Under the pieces are notes generated by a model. The model had not been told where the DNA came from, ran no database searches, and saw only the letters and a list, made by a program, of their open reading frames with translations. The translations under genes and the position numbers were made by a program. DNA of 64,000 nucleotides. It comes from Cephalopachus bancanus. Its lineage: Eukaryota > Chordata > Mammalia > Primates > Tarsiidae. Positions 21,705 to 33,429 of this stretch are shown here, in pieces. The stretch spans positions 930,001 through 994,000 of the forward strand of contig JAPVLO010000056.1 in assembly GCA_027257055.1 (NCBI GenBank), in the 5' to 3' direction. Positions within the stretch are counted from its first letter, which is position 1. Each line of letters opens with the position of its first letter.

Positions 21705-21988
21705 TTTTTTTTGAGTCACAGTCTCACTGTTACCCAGACTGAAGTGTAGTATCACAGCTCACCACAGCCTCGAGCTCCTGGGCTCAGGAGTCCTTCTGCC
21801 TCAGCTTCCTATATAGTTAGGACTAAAGGTGCATGTCACCATGCCCAGCTAATTTTTTTGATTTTTTTTGTAGAGATGGGGTCTTGCTATATTGCCTAGG
21901 CTGGTCTCAAAATCCTAGGCTCAAGCAATCCTCCTGCCTTAGCCTCTCAAAGTGCTGGGATTACAGGTGTGAATCACTGTGCCCAGCC
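21705..21988 (-). mobile_element. AluJ-like Alu, antisense
   Basis: TTTGAGTCACAGTCTCACTG, AATTTTTTTGATTTTTTTTG and TAGAGATGGGGTCTTGCTAT are present, ending TGTGCCCAGCC. The sequence is closer to ancestral AluJ than to the strepsirrhine-specific type. Confidence 0.85.
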
Positions 21989-23130
21989 TCATATGAATTT
22001 TAGAATCAGTTTTTAAAAAAATACATGCTGAAATTTTGGTTGAGATTGTATTGAATCAATAGTTTAAATGGGGGGAATATTGTTATCTGAACAATATTGA
22101 GTCTTCTGGACAAAATATATTCAGCTCTTCATTTATTTATGTCTTCTTTAATTTCCCTCTGCATTATATTGTAGATTTGGGTATATAGGGTCTTTATATC
22201 TTTTGTCAGATTTATCTCTAAGTATTTTATGTTTTTAATGCTGTCTGTGAGTTGCATTTCTAAGAACTTTCTAATTCTGATTGTTCATCGCTAGTAGAAA
22301 TAAACTGGATGTGTGGATAATGTATCTTTCAACTCACTTAATAGTTCTAGTAGCATTTTAGTAGAGTATATTGAATTCTGTACATACATGATTATATTAT
22401 CTAAGAAAAAAGACAATTTTATTTCATATTTTTCTAATCTGGACAGTTTCTATATTTTCTTGCTTGATTATGCTTGCTAGAATCTCCAATACAAATGTTG
22501 AATAGAAGTAGTAAAAATAGACACCATTACCTTATTTCTGATCTTAGGAAGAAAGGTATTCAGTCTTTGATGATTAAGTATGATTTTTACCTGTAGGTTT
22601 TTTATAGATGCCTTTTATCAGATTGAGGAAGTTCCATTTTTTTCCCCTAGTTTCTAAAGAGTTTTTTTTTTAATCAGATATAGATATTGGATTTTGTCAT
22701 TTTTTGCATCTTTTGAGATAGTACATATAGTTCAGTTTTTTTATTTATATAGTGAATTACATTGATTTTTTTGAATGCTAAAACAACCTTGCATTCTTTA
22801 GACAAACCCAACTTGGTCATGATGCATTGACCTTTTTCTATATTGTTTAACTTGATTTGATAAAATTTTGCTTACAATCTTGCATCTATGTTTATGAGAG
22901 CATTTATCGTGAACGTGTTTCTTAATATGCTTAGGTTTAAGTCTATCATCTTGCTATTTGTTTCCTGTTTGTCCCATCTGTTTTTAATTTTCTTTTCCTT
23001 TTTTTCTATCTTCTTTTGGATTGAATATATATTTTTTATGATTCTGTTTTATCTCCTTTTTGGCTTCTTGGCTACATCTCTGTTTTATTACTTTTTATGG
23101 TTGCTTTAGGGTTTATAATATACAGCGTAG

Positions 23131-24274
23131 CTTGCTGTTCCCTTATGGATTTGAAAAAGGAGCAAGGCGTGGTAGTTCTGATTTCCTACTCAGGCCCAAT
23201 GATCTTTCATAGTGGGCCCAAAGCCCAACAATATCTTGGGTTCTAAAGCTTCATTGAGTATGTATACTCAGTAGCTTTTGAAAGACAGTGGGGTAGCATA
23301 TCCTGGTTTTAAAACGAAAACAAGTTTCTCTTCAATCATCAAGCAAGAAGATGTGGAAGAAGCCACACATCAAGAGATACCATTTGGAAATCTACCCGGA
23401 AGATTGATGAAGCAACCTGGAGATACAAGTCTAACAGCAGACAAGGGTTCCAGAAGCCTGGCTCAGACTTGTCTCTGTGCTCCTCCCGTGTGGAAGTTCA
23501 TAGCTATCTCATTGCCCAAAGGGGGACTTTCTTCTCAGGTGAGACCCCCTGACCACCTGCCCTACCTGGCATGTGGTAAGTATTGGCACAGTTTGGCAAA
23601 ATTCCATATTTTAAAGTGCTGGTGATGTGAAGTGTTGAGAACATCCCAGAGTGAGTCTCTTTCAGCTCCTCAAGAGTCACCTGGAGGCCTTTGTCCATAT
23701 GGCCAGCTCACCTTGGAACACTCTCCCCACTCCATTTGCTTAAATCCTGGAGGTGTCAACTTACGATGAAACTTCCTCTAGACAGTTTTGTCAAGCCCCC
23801 CACCCCACCTATTTAAAGGCTTTCCCTCCCTTGTGCTTCCATCTTACTTCCCCTCCCATTGCATCTTGTGCTTCTTTCCTTGCCTAAATTATGACCTAGA
23901 GAGAAGACAGAAAAGAAAGAAAATGAGTTCTTAAAAGAACATGACATTTTACATTTATATGTGTTACCTACTTTATGGCAGACATTGTTCAAAGTACTGC
24001 AGACAGCTGATGATATTGTGGGATGGATGGGTGAATGAGACTGCAGGCACTTGGTAAGCCAGGCATATGGTTTATGCAGAGAGACCTGTGACCTGGGAAG
24101 GCTCAATCTACAGGTTTTGGAGTATTCAAAGTTTTGAGGGAAATGAGAGTAAAGCATCCTTAATAGCATAGGGAGGTTTAAGCACCCTCCCACCCCACAT
24201 CTGCTGCAGTTTCTCCTCCAACTGCATCTCTAAGGCGTCTAATGGCTACCTGTGATTTCGATTGTCAAGCCCTT
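23131..24274. other. Unique sequence
   Basis: No family is recognised. A 115-codon plus-strand frame (23278-23625) includes consensus-like splice donors, AG then GTGAG at 23537 and GTAAGT at 23576. I see no matching acceptor or known protein, so I leave it uncalled. A MIR-like trace is at 23940-24010. Confidence 0.45.
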
Positions 24275-24349
24275 ACATTTCTCTCTCTCTTTCTGCTTAC
24301 TGAAGTATAACATACATGTAAAAGGTGCACTAAGTAAGAGTTGGATGAA

Positions 24350-24637
24350 TTTTTTTTTTTTTTTGAGTTGGAGTCTCACTCTGTCGCTCAGACTGGAGTG
24401 CAGTGGTCGCTCCCGGCCACCGCAGCCTCGACCTGCTGGGCTCCGGCGATCCTTCCGCCTCAGTCTTCCGAGTAGCCGGAATTACAGGCACGCGCTACCA
24501 CGCCTGGCTGATTTTTTGATTTATTGTAGAGATGAGGTCTCGCTGCCCAGGCGGGTCTCGAACCCGTGGGCTCAGGCAATCCACTCACCTCAGCCTCCCA
24601 AAGGCGCGGGATTACAGGCTGAGCCACCGAGCCCGGC
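24350..24637 (-). mobile_element. Young strepsirrhine-type Alu, antisense
   Basis: Exact 14-bp duplication TAAGAGTTGGATGA at 24335-24348 and 24638-24651. The element is CpG-rich (GTGGTCGCTCCCGGCCACCG, CCGAGTAGCCGGAATTACAG) and ends GAGCCACCGAGCCCGGC. It shares a short left-arm deletion (CTGCCCAGGCGGG context) with the copy at 2366. Confidence 0.95.
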
Positions 24638-24827
24638 TAAGAGTTGGATGATTTTTATAAAATAAAAACACTCATATAACCAACACCCAGATCAAGAAAT
24701 ACCATTAATACATCTTCAAAGTCCCCTGTGCCCCATTCCAAGTTATGACCTCTGCCTCCCACAAAGGTAACCATTATCTTGACTTCTAACAGTACGTATT
24801 ACTTTTGCCTGTTTTTTTCTTTAAATA

Positions 24828-25145
24828 CTGTTGACCCTTTGTATCCACAGGTTCTTCATCCGTGGGTTCAAGCAACCCTGAATGAAAAATATTTAGGAAA
24901 AAAAAAATCCACAACAATAAAAATAATACAAATAAAAAACCAATACAGTATAACAACTATTTACCTAGCATTCTATTCTATTAGGTATTATAAATAATCT
25001 GGAGATGATTTAGGTATACAGGAAAATATGTGTAGGTTATACACAAATACTATGTCATTTTATATAAGGGACTTGAGCATCCATGGATTTCGGTATCCAT
25101 GGGGTTCCTAGAACCAATCTCCCATAGATACCGAAAGATGACTGT
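24828..25145 (+). mobile_element. Tigger/pogo-like DNA transposon, non-autonomous
   Basis: The ends TGTTGACCCTTTGTATCC and, inverted, TACAGTCATCTTTCGGTATC match in outline. The interior has ACAGGTTCTTCATCCGTGGG, TTATAAATAATCTGGAGATG, ATTTTATATAAGGGACTTGA and GCATCCATGGATTTCGGTAT. This is a common mammalian Tigger-related element without transposase. Confidence 0.75.
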
Positions 25146-25157
25146 AAATGGAATTAC

Positions 25158-25164
25158 ATCGTGT

Positions 25165-25222
<58 letters not shown>

Positions 25223-25224
25223 CT
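25158..25224. repeat. (TG)n microsatellite
   Basis: About 65 bp of TG repeats with a short GCGCGC interruption. Confidence 0.95.
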
Positions 25225-25518
25225 TCGTGTTTAATAAGCTCTCTTTTTTATAGAATTCGGGAGTTATGCTTCTTGTATGCAATTATAAGAACATGTTAGA
25301 AAGATACAAAATATTTGAGGAGATTAGTAGATGAAAAAGAAAATAAAGTAGGGAATGAGATAATTTTAAATTTCAGTGATCTTAATTTTAAGTAAAAGGG
25401 AATCCATTAGAGGTAAAAACAGAAAGTTAAAAATCTAGTAAAGATAAAAGGTCAAGAGTTGAAATATAATAATGAGATAGTCTGGATGAGAATAAACATA
25501 AGCTAAGAGGCTAGAAAT
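25225..25518. other. Unique AT-rich sequence
   Basis: Nothing recognised. Confidence 0.55.
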
Positions 25519-26890
25519 TGAAGGGTACCAGAATATGCCTCCTTGAACTTTGTTTTTTTGACATATGAACTATTTGCCTTTAGGCAATTAAGAACTAGCA
25601 GAAGCAGGAAAAACTCCTTACCTCCCCCTAACTGCCTAAATATAGAGTATAAATTTCCCCTTTATGTAAAAGAAACTTACAATTACAAACAAAATTGTCA
25701 TTTGTAAATGTGTCCCCTACAAGGAAGAAAGCTACTCCTGGAGATAGCTCTTATCACCTGAGAGACTTACCTGTATAACAAAACAACCCTTACAAAGTGG
25801 GCAAAAGATATGAATAGACACTTCTCAAAAGAAGACATATGAACAGCTAACAGATACATGAAAAGATGTTCAGCCTCACTAGTCATCAAAGAAATGCAAA
25901 TTAAAACTACAATGAGATCCCACCTAACTCCAGTCAGGATGGCCATCATCAATAACTCAAAAACAGATGCTAGAGAGGATGTGGGAAAAGGGAACACTTC
26001 GACACTGTTGGTGGGAGTGTAAACTAGTACAACCTCTATGGAAAACAGTTTGGCAATTCCTAAAAGATCTCAAAATTGACCTCCCATTCCCTTTCTGGGA
26101 ATATACGCAGAGGAACTCAAATCACTCTATGAAAAAGATACCTGCACATGCATGTTTATTGCAGCATTATTCACAATAGCCAAAACATGGAACCAACCGT
26201 GCTGCCCATCGAAAGAGGACTGGATTAAAAAAAAAATGTGGCACATATACATGATGGAATATTACACAGCCATAAAGAAGGACAAAATTATGAACTTTGT
26301 AGCAACGGAGTCTATAATACTGAGTGATCTATCATAGAAACAAAGAACTGAGTAACACATGTTCTCACTCATGGGTAGACCTTGAACAATTATCGTAATA
26401 CTTTAAGAAAGGGATTGGCAGTAGTGGAAAACTGCCAGGGGAAGGTGGGTGGATTGACAGTGGTGGGAAACTGCCAGGGGAGGGGGGCACACCTCATCAA
26501 CAAGGGTACCTGCATAATGAATGTTTGTGTATCTAACCTTGAATACCCCACATCTTTAAAATAAAAAATTTAAAACAAACCAAAACAAAAAACCAAGACA
26601 AAATAACCCTCACTAATCATGCAATTCCTCTTCTCACCTTTCTAGAACTTACCTCTTATTCCCAGAAGCTCAAAGCACCTTTTCTTTGTTTAGCCTAAGA
26701 TGGTATATAAGTCTCAACCATCTGGTTACTTCCTTAAGTTTTCATTTCTTTATGAACTCCTCTGCATTTGGATGTAATTAAATGTTTTTTTTTTGTTTGT
26801 TTTTTGCTCTGTTTGTTATCAATTTGGTTCAAGGGACCAGCCAGGTAATCTAGGAGGATAGAGGGAAAAAGAAGTTTTCCTTCCCCTACA
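25519..26890 (+). mobile_element. Endogenous retrovirus-type solo LTR split by an L1
   Basis: The element begins TGAAGGGTACCAGAATATGC (25519) and ends CCTTCCCCTACA (26890), with AAAT immediately outside both ends. It contains a TATA-like GGTATATAAGTCTCAACC and an ATTAAATG segment in the place of a polyadenylation signal. With the L1 (25794-26597) and one duplication copy removed, it is about 550 bp. I cannot assign the family. No retroviral genes are present. Confidence 0.65.
25794..26597 (+). mobile_element. 5'-truncated L1 inside an LTR, plus strand
   Basis: The end of ORF2 and the 3' UTR: GAATAGACACTTCTCAAAAG, ACAATGAGATCCCACCTAAC, AAAACATGGAACCAACCGTG, GAATATTACACAGCCATAAA, then GGGGGGCACACCTCATCAAC and an A-rich tail. 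An imperfect 16-bp duplication ACAAAAYAACCCTYAC lies at 25778-25793 and 26598-26613 (14 of 16 match). The L1 is younger than the LTR. Confidence 0.88.
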
Positions 26891-27735
26891 AAATCAGTGA
26901 ATAAATTATGAAAACAAAAGACATAAGATATAATGATTATAGGCCATAATCTATGAGGCGAGAAACTTAAAATGTAAGAGGGTTTTTTTAAAAAAGGCTG
27001 AATAAGAATTAAAAGTTAAAAGTATAAAGATAAATAGATGTAGTTAAAGGATCATGGAAACTATTTTTTACAATAACAACAATTAAAAATTATGGGGGAA
27101 GAGATTAAAAACAAAGCATATGCTCTTAAAGCAGATCCTTAGAGAGGCTGGGAGTCTTGTGGTCACTTGTTTAAGCAGAGACTCTGGTGGTTTGAGGTTC
27201 AAATGGTGACCTGAACCTTCACAACTTCTACCCACCCAGAGGTATCACTTCTGTCAAATAATTGCTGGGGACAATGACTTTGAGTGGCTGGTTCAAGCTG
27301 TGCTCATCCTGATCTTAACATTCTCCCCAGGCACATGGGATGACTCAGTGAGTTGCTGACAATCAATGCTTTAAAGCTCTTAGCACATGGCACATGGTGG
27401 GTATTGATTTGCTGAATGGAAAAGAGCAAATGGAGACCCAATATGGTGACCACACCATAACCCTCTTCCCAGGAAATTGCCAAGAGCTCAGACAATTTTT
27501 TTTATGATAGCAATGATAATAGAAGTTACAAATAAAGATATTTATCCCTAAAACGTATCTAGCACCACACTAGGCATTTTCCCCCAGATGGCCTCATTTG
27601 TAAAGCTCTCAACCTTGCAAGTGCCATATTTCACAGATTCTAAGACTCCACATTTTCATGTCAGCATCTCTAAGATTATTACAAGCTATGTGATAAGAGA
27701 GACTTATAGTGTGGTTTAATTGTCAGTGTTTTTAT
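26891..27735. other. Unique sequence with a MIR-like trace (27540-27610)
   Basis: Mostly unrecognised and AT-rich. CACACTAGGCATTTTCCCCC and GATGGCCTCATTTGTAAAGC suggest an old MIR. Confidence 0.45.
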
Positions 27736-28032
27736 TTTTCTTTTGAGTTGGAGTCTCACTCCATCACCCAGGATGGAGTGCAGTGGCATGTTCATGGCCA
27801 CTGCAAGCCTCGACCTGTTGGGCTCCGGAGGTCCTTCCGCCTCAGCCTTCCAAGTAGTGGAAACTACAGACTCACCCTACAACACCTGGCTAATTTATTA
27901 TTATTTTTATTTATTGTAGAGATGAAGTCTCACCATGTTGCCCAGTCTGGTCTCAAACCTCAGGCTCAGGCAATCCTCTCGCCTTGGCCTCCCAAAGTGC
28001 TGGGATTACAGGCTTGAGCCACCGTGCCCAGT
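27736..28032 (-). mobile_element. Strepsirrhine-type Alu, antisense
   Basis: TTTTGAGTTGGAGTCTCACT, ATTTATTGTAGAGATGAAGT and CTTGAGCCACCGTGCCCAGT are present. Confidence 0.9.
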
Positions 28033-29210
28033 CTTTTTTTTTTTCATGTACATAAAACAATGGTGAATCTTATAACGTGCAGTGTGTTAGATTTGATGAA
28101 ATGCAGTAGAAGTGTCTCTCCATCCTTTCCAGATGAGAAAGTAGAGACTCCAATAGGCTGGCCAAGCTGCCCAACATCATACGCTGGTAATTGCAAAGCC
28201 TGATGTGACATAGACTCCAAAACTTGTTCTTTTCTCCTCTGGAAACCCAAGTGCTAAAAAGGACCTGGCCTGCACTGGGAAGGTCGAACTCCCGAATGCA
28301 AGAACTGAAAAGCACCCAGGAGATGGACTTGTCCTCTGCACCAGGACAGAGGTAACCCTGGACTCTAGTCCTGGCTTGATATTCCTCCTGACTCTACTTT
28401 CTTTTTCATTCACTGCACCACACCGTCTCTGTTCCAAGATCTCATTTCTGCTTTTAACCTCTTTCCTCTGTTTCCCAATTTTTGACACACTCTGATATTT
28501 TGGGTGTTTGTGATTTTCATTGTTTTCTTTTTGCTTTTGTCTTACTAGCTGCAGGGCTTGCCAAAGAGACAAGGAGATAAAAGGATAACAAGTATCAGGC
28601 AATCAGTCTCCCATATTATTTTTCTTTTCCATTCCTCTCCAGTTACATGACAGCTGGCTGGCGACCACTGGAAGGAAATGTATTGTGACCTCTGAGATTG
28701 GTGCATCAGAGAAATAGCAGCAGAAGCAGACATCCATTGCCTGGCCAGGCTAGGAAAAACAATATCATCTCCTGGTGGGAAGTTAATTCCCAGAGTGCTT
28801 TGATTTCGGCTTGCAAGGAGAAATGCCCAGTTATGGAGCAATTTCCCAGAATATTCTGTTTTAGCTGCCTGGCAGTCCTTAGTGCTAACTGGTAATGGCC
28901 CGTATCTGGAGAAGGCTGGTGGGGTCTCTCTAGATGTTTTGGCTTTCTGGTTTCAATCAAAGTGTCTTCTCATGCTCTCACAGGTGCTTGGAAATATGCA
29001 AATGAGCTTTCAGAGCGCAAATGGATTTGCAGAGCTGAAAGGGACCCTTTGATCCAAGCCTCTCATTATACAGATAAGGAAAGGGGAGGCAGAGAGGTGA
29101 ATTGACTTGCCAAAATCACCCAGCAGATTTTGGCCGGGAGTATAATCCAGGTCACTGACTTAAAAGCCATCCAAGCTTTTGCTTGAAAGCAGTGATAGAA
29201 AATGTGCAAT
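28033..29210. other. Unique sequence with an L3/MIR-like trace (28990-29110)
   Basis: Minus-strand frames of up to 141 codons (28177-28602) exist in otherwise unrecognised sequence, with no protein family visible. GAGCTGAAAGGGACCCTTTG, then CTCATTATACAGATAAGGAA and TGACTTGCCAAAATCACCCA at 29030-29125, is an old LINE/SINE 3' trace. Confidence 0.45.
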
Positions 29211-29515
29211 CACTGGGTGTGGTGGCTCACACCTTTAATCCCAGCACTCTGGAAGGCGGAGGTGAGAGGACTGCCTGAGCCCAGGGGTTCAAGACCAGCT
29301 TGGGCAACTTGGCGAGATATCATCTCTACAATGAAGCAAAAAATTAGCCAGGTGTGGTGACACATGCCTGTAGTTCCAGCTATTTGGAAGGCTGAGGGGG
29401 AAGGATTACCTGAGTCCAACAGGTCGAGCTTCAGTGGCAGTGAGCAAGTCACTGCACTTGAGCCTAGGCAACAGAGTGAGATTCCAACTCAAAAAAAAAA
29501 AGAAAGAAAGAAAAA
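29211..29515 (+). mobile_element. Strepsirrhine-type Alu
   Basis: The right end is GAGTGAGATTCCAACTC plus an AAAG-rich tail. The imperfect duplication GAAAATGTGCAATCA / GAAAATGTACGATGA flanks it. Confidence 0.92.
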
Positions 29516-30265
29516 AGAAAATGTACGATGATGTTTGGGGTGACTCTCGTGACCCCTCCTTGAACTTGAGGAGGCTACTTGTCGGCACTATGCGTTGACT
29601 TTCTGACTTGTGTCCTCATCTCCAGCTCTCCCATCACTCACGAACATGTACAGGCTGCAAAACTCATCTTCTTGGTTGAGCTTCTCATTAGCGTCTTTCT
29701 CGATTCAAAATCCTTGGTGGCTCCCAAAGAATAAAACCTGACCTCCTTGGCACTGAAGCTGCACACGATCTGGGCTACTTCACACCATCTCCTTAGTGTC
29801 CTCACTCAGCCTTAAGTGCTTGCCATTTTCTTTGCAAGCCTTGAAGCCTTTGCCCATGCTGTTCCATCTGCTGAAACACACTTCCCCATAGTTTTACTCC
29901 TCCTTTAAGGCCTGACTTTTGCCAGGGATGGTCACTGGGGCCAATGGGAAGCGGGATATGATAGATCCTGCCAATTTGCTACTGGCAGATTTCCTCTCTG
30001 CCCATTGAATGATGCAGGCAAGTGGTCACCACGAGGTGGTCCAGTGAACGGCATTTCATGGACTGTATAGGAAGAAGGTTTGGCTTGGGGACAGTCTGGC
30101 AATAGACAGTAGGGAGACAGTGAGCATCAAGGCAAGCGATGTGACAGCAGCTATCCAAATTCCAGCTTCAAGGGTGGAGAGCTGTGGTGCCAGCTTCTGG
30201 GGACACAGAAGCAACACACAGATATGATCTTGCCTGTGGGAAGCTTGTGGTTTGGTGGGGAAGGT
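29516..30265. other. Unique sequence with L2 (29690-29930)
   Basis: AGCCTTTGCCCATGCTGTTC, CATCTGCTGAAACACACTTC and CTCCTTTAAGGCCTGACTTT mark a plus-strand L2. The remainder is unrecognised. Confidence 0.5.
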
Positions 30266-30400
30266 AAATTTTAAACATAGGTGATTTCCTCAAAATCTTA
30301 TAATTACCATCTTCCGAATAAGAAAGCTGAGTTTTAGAAAGGTTGAAAATTTTCCCAAGGTTGTCCAACCCATAGTTTCAGAGGCAACTCCAAAGCCCAT
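30266..30400 (-). mobile_element. MIR fragment, antisense
   Basis: AAAGCTGAGTTTTAGAAAGG and TTTCCCAAGGTTGTCCAACC resemble the antisense MIR core. Confidence 0.55.
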
Positions 30401-30539
30401 GTTCCCTTCAGACAAGAAATTTTATTTCTTGTGGTCAGGGATGCGTGGTAAAGCAATAACTTGGGCCTGAAGTGAATGCGATTACTCTTCATAATGGGGA
30501 GTATTTATCATGGTAGAACAAGGTTTCTTCCTTTACATT

Positions 30540-30790
30540 ATTATTAATATTATTATTGCATTGTGTGTCAGACAGAATTCTAAGTGCTTTACATATACTA
30601 GTTAATTTTAAATCTCCCTGTAACTCTGTGCGGTAAGTCTTCCTTTTTTACAGAGGCAGAGGGTAAAGATTAGGAAAGACAAATAATTTGTCTAAAATCA
30701 CCTGGATACAGCAGAGAAAAGTATTCAACCTAGATCTCTTTGACTATAAAATCTATTCTTTCCAGTGGACTAGACTGCCTCTTTATCACC
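30540..30790 (-). mobile_element. MIR, antisense
   Basis: CAGACAGAATTCTAAGTGCT, TTACATATACTAGTTAATTT, TTACAGAGGCAGAGGGTAAA and TTTGTCTAAAATCACCTGGA match MIR in reverse. Confidence 0.75.
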
Positions 30791-31590
30791 AATTGTCTGA
30801 AAACCACTGAGTGCCTCTTTTTTCCCCCCTTCTTCAAGGGAAAGATAGAGAATGTAAGTGCATGCTGACAGTGAAAACAGAGAGACACTAAACTTAGTTT
30901 AAATGCAAAAATGTCATGTTCAGGTTCTAAAAGTCCGCCACAAAGCCATTACCTTTGGTGGGAAATTCTCCCTCCCATCAAGGGAACTGTCACCTTAAGG
31001 CCTGTAGTTCTCAGGGATTTGCAGAATGGAGAGCTTGAACAATAGTTTTCCTTTATTTATTGTCTTCATTTATTGTTCAAGTTTTCTCTTTTCTATCTAG
31101 GTGTTCATGTTATTGAAAAATCCTTAAAATCTTTGTTAAGGTTAATCAAAGATGGACAGAGATGCCTTCACTCAACTCCCTTCTAAAAGTCAACATGCAG
31201 AACATCAAAAAAGCTCAACGTGTTCGACATCTGCTTCCTACCGTTGGCCATACTTGGGGTTCTACCTTGCACACTCATCACAGGATGAAAGGTGTCCCAT
31301 CTCATGCATTTATTTTCTTTCTTGTTAAAGCTTGATTATATTCTGTTCTGTAGTTATTTCAACTTTGAACTGAGACGCGGTTTCTCAGGATTTTATTCAC
31401 CTAATGATTCAATTCTCCTGCTACTCCAGAAAACCATCTTCTGATAATATTAAGAACAATGAAAATCTTTTCATTGTTTTGTGCTGGGTCTAATGAGAAT
31501 CTTCTATGAAAGTACAGTTTCTGGACCAAAGATGCTCAGAACTGATTTGTATTCCTTGAGGTAAAGATCAATGGTCTACGGGTCAGGAAA
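30791..31590. other. Unique sequence
   Basis: Nothing recognised. Confidence 0.55.
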
Positions 31591-31760
31591 GGAAGCACTG
31601 GGTACTAAGCACTATTAGTATAATTTTCTACATCTTTGTCATAACTATTTTATGGAGGCAAAAATGAAGGCTTAGAGAGTTTCTCAAGGTCACACAGTTA
31701 ACAATACCAGAACTAGTATCCAAACCCAGGTTTTTTTTTCTTTTTAAATTCCAAATCCCA
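31591..31760 (-). mobile_element. MIR, antisense
   Basis: ACTAAGCACTATTAGTATAA, GAGAGTTTCTCAAGGTCACA and AGTATCCAAACCCAGG follow antisense MIR order. Confidence 0.75.
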
Positions 31761-33429
31761 TGCTCATGTAGTTATATTATACCCCCTTTGATTTTCTAAG
31801 TGACATCACGGGGATAGTCAATATCAGGGTCTCATTCAGTGGGACATTGGGTAAATCACAGTGCTATTGTGCTGTCTTGAGACCCTAAATTTTTTTCTCC
31901 TGTTTTACAGATGAGAGAAGAAACCCAAAGTCCCTATAATTCTAACCATTCATGGTTTGAGCCCTGTTTCTAAAGACCTTTGTTCTCATCATCCAAAACC
32001 GAAACAAAAGAGGTTCACATTCAGATCCTGCCTGTCATATTTAAATCTTTTATTTATCTATTTTTTGCTTTAAGAAGGAAGGAAGTCAAACTTATTTTGA
32101 AAGGGAAGCTTGACTCCACTGAGGAATTTGCATCATTCCTGAAACTTTTCAAAATGTATTTACTTTTGAAGACAGGGATGACTTAGTTTCCCTTTACCAC
32201 AGACATTCTCTTTCTTTGTCAAAATAAAATGAATTCTTCTGTGACTATTCCACCAAGCATCTCCAGCCTTCGTGGTCAGTGCCCAGGACTTTCAGTATTT
32301 ATTCAACAAACAGTGCCTGACAGCCTGTTCTGTGCCTGTTGGGGGTTGCACTGCCTCACGACTGCTAAGGGAAGGCCCTGGCTGGAGAGACAGACCACAC
32401 TTAAAACTGAGGACACAAAGTGCTAAACGCTATAGAAGGGGTGAAGTTTAACCTCTTACTACTTGGGTCCAAGAAGAAGTAGGGGGTCAATCCATGGGAA
32501 CCAGAAAAGGAAGTGGCATTCATTTATGACTGAACTTCTAACTAGGGGTTTGTGAATGAGATCTGGCCCCGGGGAGATCATTTATAACTGGAAGGCCCCT
32601 AGGTCACCAGGGCTCCAACCTTGGGCTAGGGGCTAGGGTTGGGCTCTGTCCTGAGTCAGGACTGGGATACTAGGCAGGGCCACAGAGCTTGACTCAGGAG
32701 TGACCCAGGCAGAGCCCTAGACCTACAACTCAGGACAATCACAGGAGTTGAAGCTCAACTTAGAGTTTAAAGGGTGGTTGGATTTACATTGCAATGCTTT
32801 AAAGAAGGCCTGGGATAGAGGGAAACAGGAGTGGAGCAGCAGACTGGTCTTCCGGTCTCACAGCCCAAATATCTAGACGTTCCTATCAACTTGCTCAGAT
32901 GTGGGGAAGTACGGAAGAAGGAGGATGGGGCCTAAAGCTGTCAGCAGTCAAATGTAAAAGTTGGAGTCAGATTCTTTATTGCATTAGCTAATTTCCTACC
33001 TGCTATCCCCCTCGGGTGCCTAATAAACATCCAAGTTCATTATGGCCAAAGCAAACCTTTTGATTTGTAACTCTTTCGCCCCTTAACTGGTCCCTCAGTC
33101 CTCCCCATTTCAGAAAATGGTGCCATCATCCATCACTGTGCTCGGGCCAGATGCCTGGGAGTCCACCTTGGATTTCTCCTGCATCCAGCTAGACTCTCTC
33201 TTCTGTCTTCTCTGTCCCCACCTCCGGTGTCAGTGGCTGAGCAGGCAGAGACACTTGGGGGGCAGCTCCTGACCATTGAGTAAGGCTAGTTCAGTAAAGT
33301 TACTTTTTGTAGGTTTCAGCCATCATTATCTCCTACTGGGCCCCTGAAATTGTCACCTAGTTTATGGCCCTGCTTTCATTCTAGCTCTCTGCTCAAAGTG
33401 ACCTTTGAAAACATACCCTCCCAGTGGCT
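31761..33429. other. Unique sequence
   Basis: No exon or strong repeat. ATTTATTCAACAAACAGTGC near 32300 is a trace of an old interspersed repeat. 32610-32720 is locally rich in GGGCTAG/TCAGGA-like short repeats. Confidence 0.5.

Larger units (their letters stand above)
20095..23130 (-). mobile_element. Old L1 (3' half of ORF2), antisense, holding three Alus
   Basis: Collinear antisense ORF2 landmarks include GGCTGGATCAAAGGGCAGC, AAACTGTTTTCCAAAGTGGT, TTTTCTCCATCTCTGCTAAC, AAGGTCTTTATCAGATTTG, TAGCTTTATAATGGAACCA, GAAATTTTGGTTGAGATTGT, CTAAGTATTTTATGTTTTTA and AACTTGGTCATGATGCATTG. Alus interrupt it at 20448-20753, 21003-21320 and 21705-21988. No intact reading frame survives. Confidence 0.85.
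24275..25165 (-). mobile_element. L1M fragment, antisense, split by an Alu and a Tigger-like element
   Basis: Pieces at 24275-24348, 24652-24827 and 25146-25165 carry AAGTATAACATACATGTAAA, ACTCATATAACCAACACCCA, ATCAAGAAATACCATTAATA, AAAGGTAACCATTATCTTGA and AATGGAATTACATCG. This is the order of the antisense 3' region of L1M elements. The interruptions are the Alu at 24350-24637 and the DNA transposon at 24828-25145. Confidence 0.75.

Noticed and set aside
24252..24665. 137-codon frame with an SRPPQPRPAGLRRSFRLSLPSS-like context
   Set aside because: This is antisense Alu translation, the classic false exon of Alu DNA.
25158..25224. TG tract considered as a CRISPR-like or regulatory array
   Set aside because: It is a simple dinucleotide microsatellite with no spacer structure.
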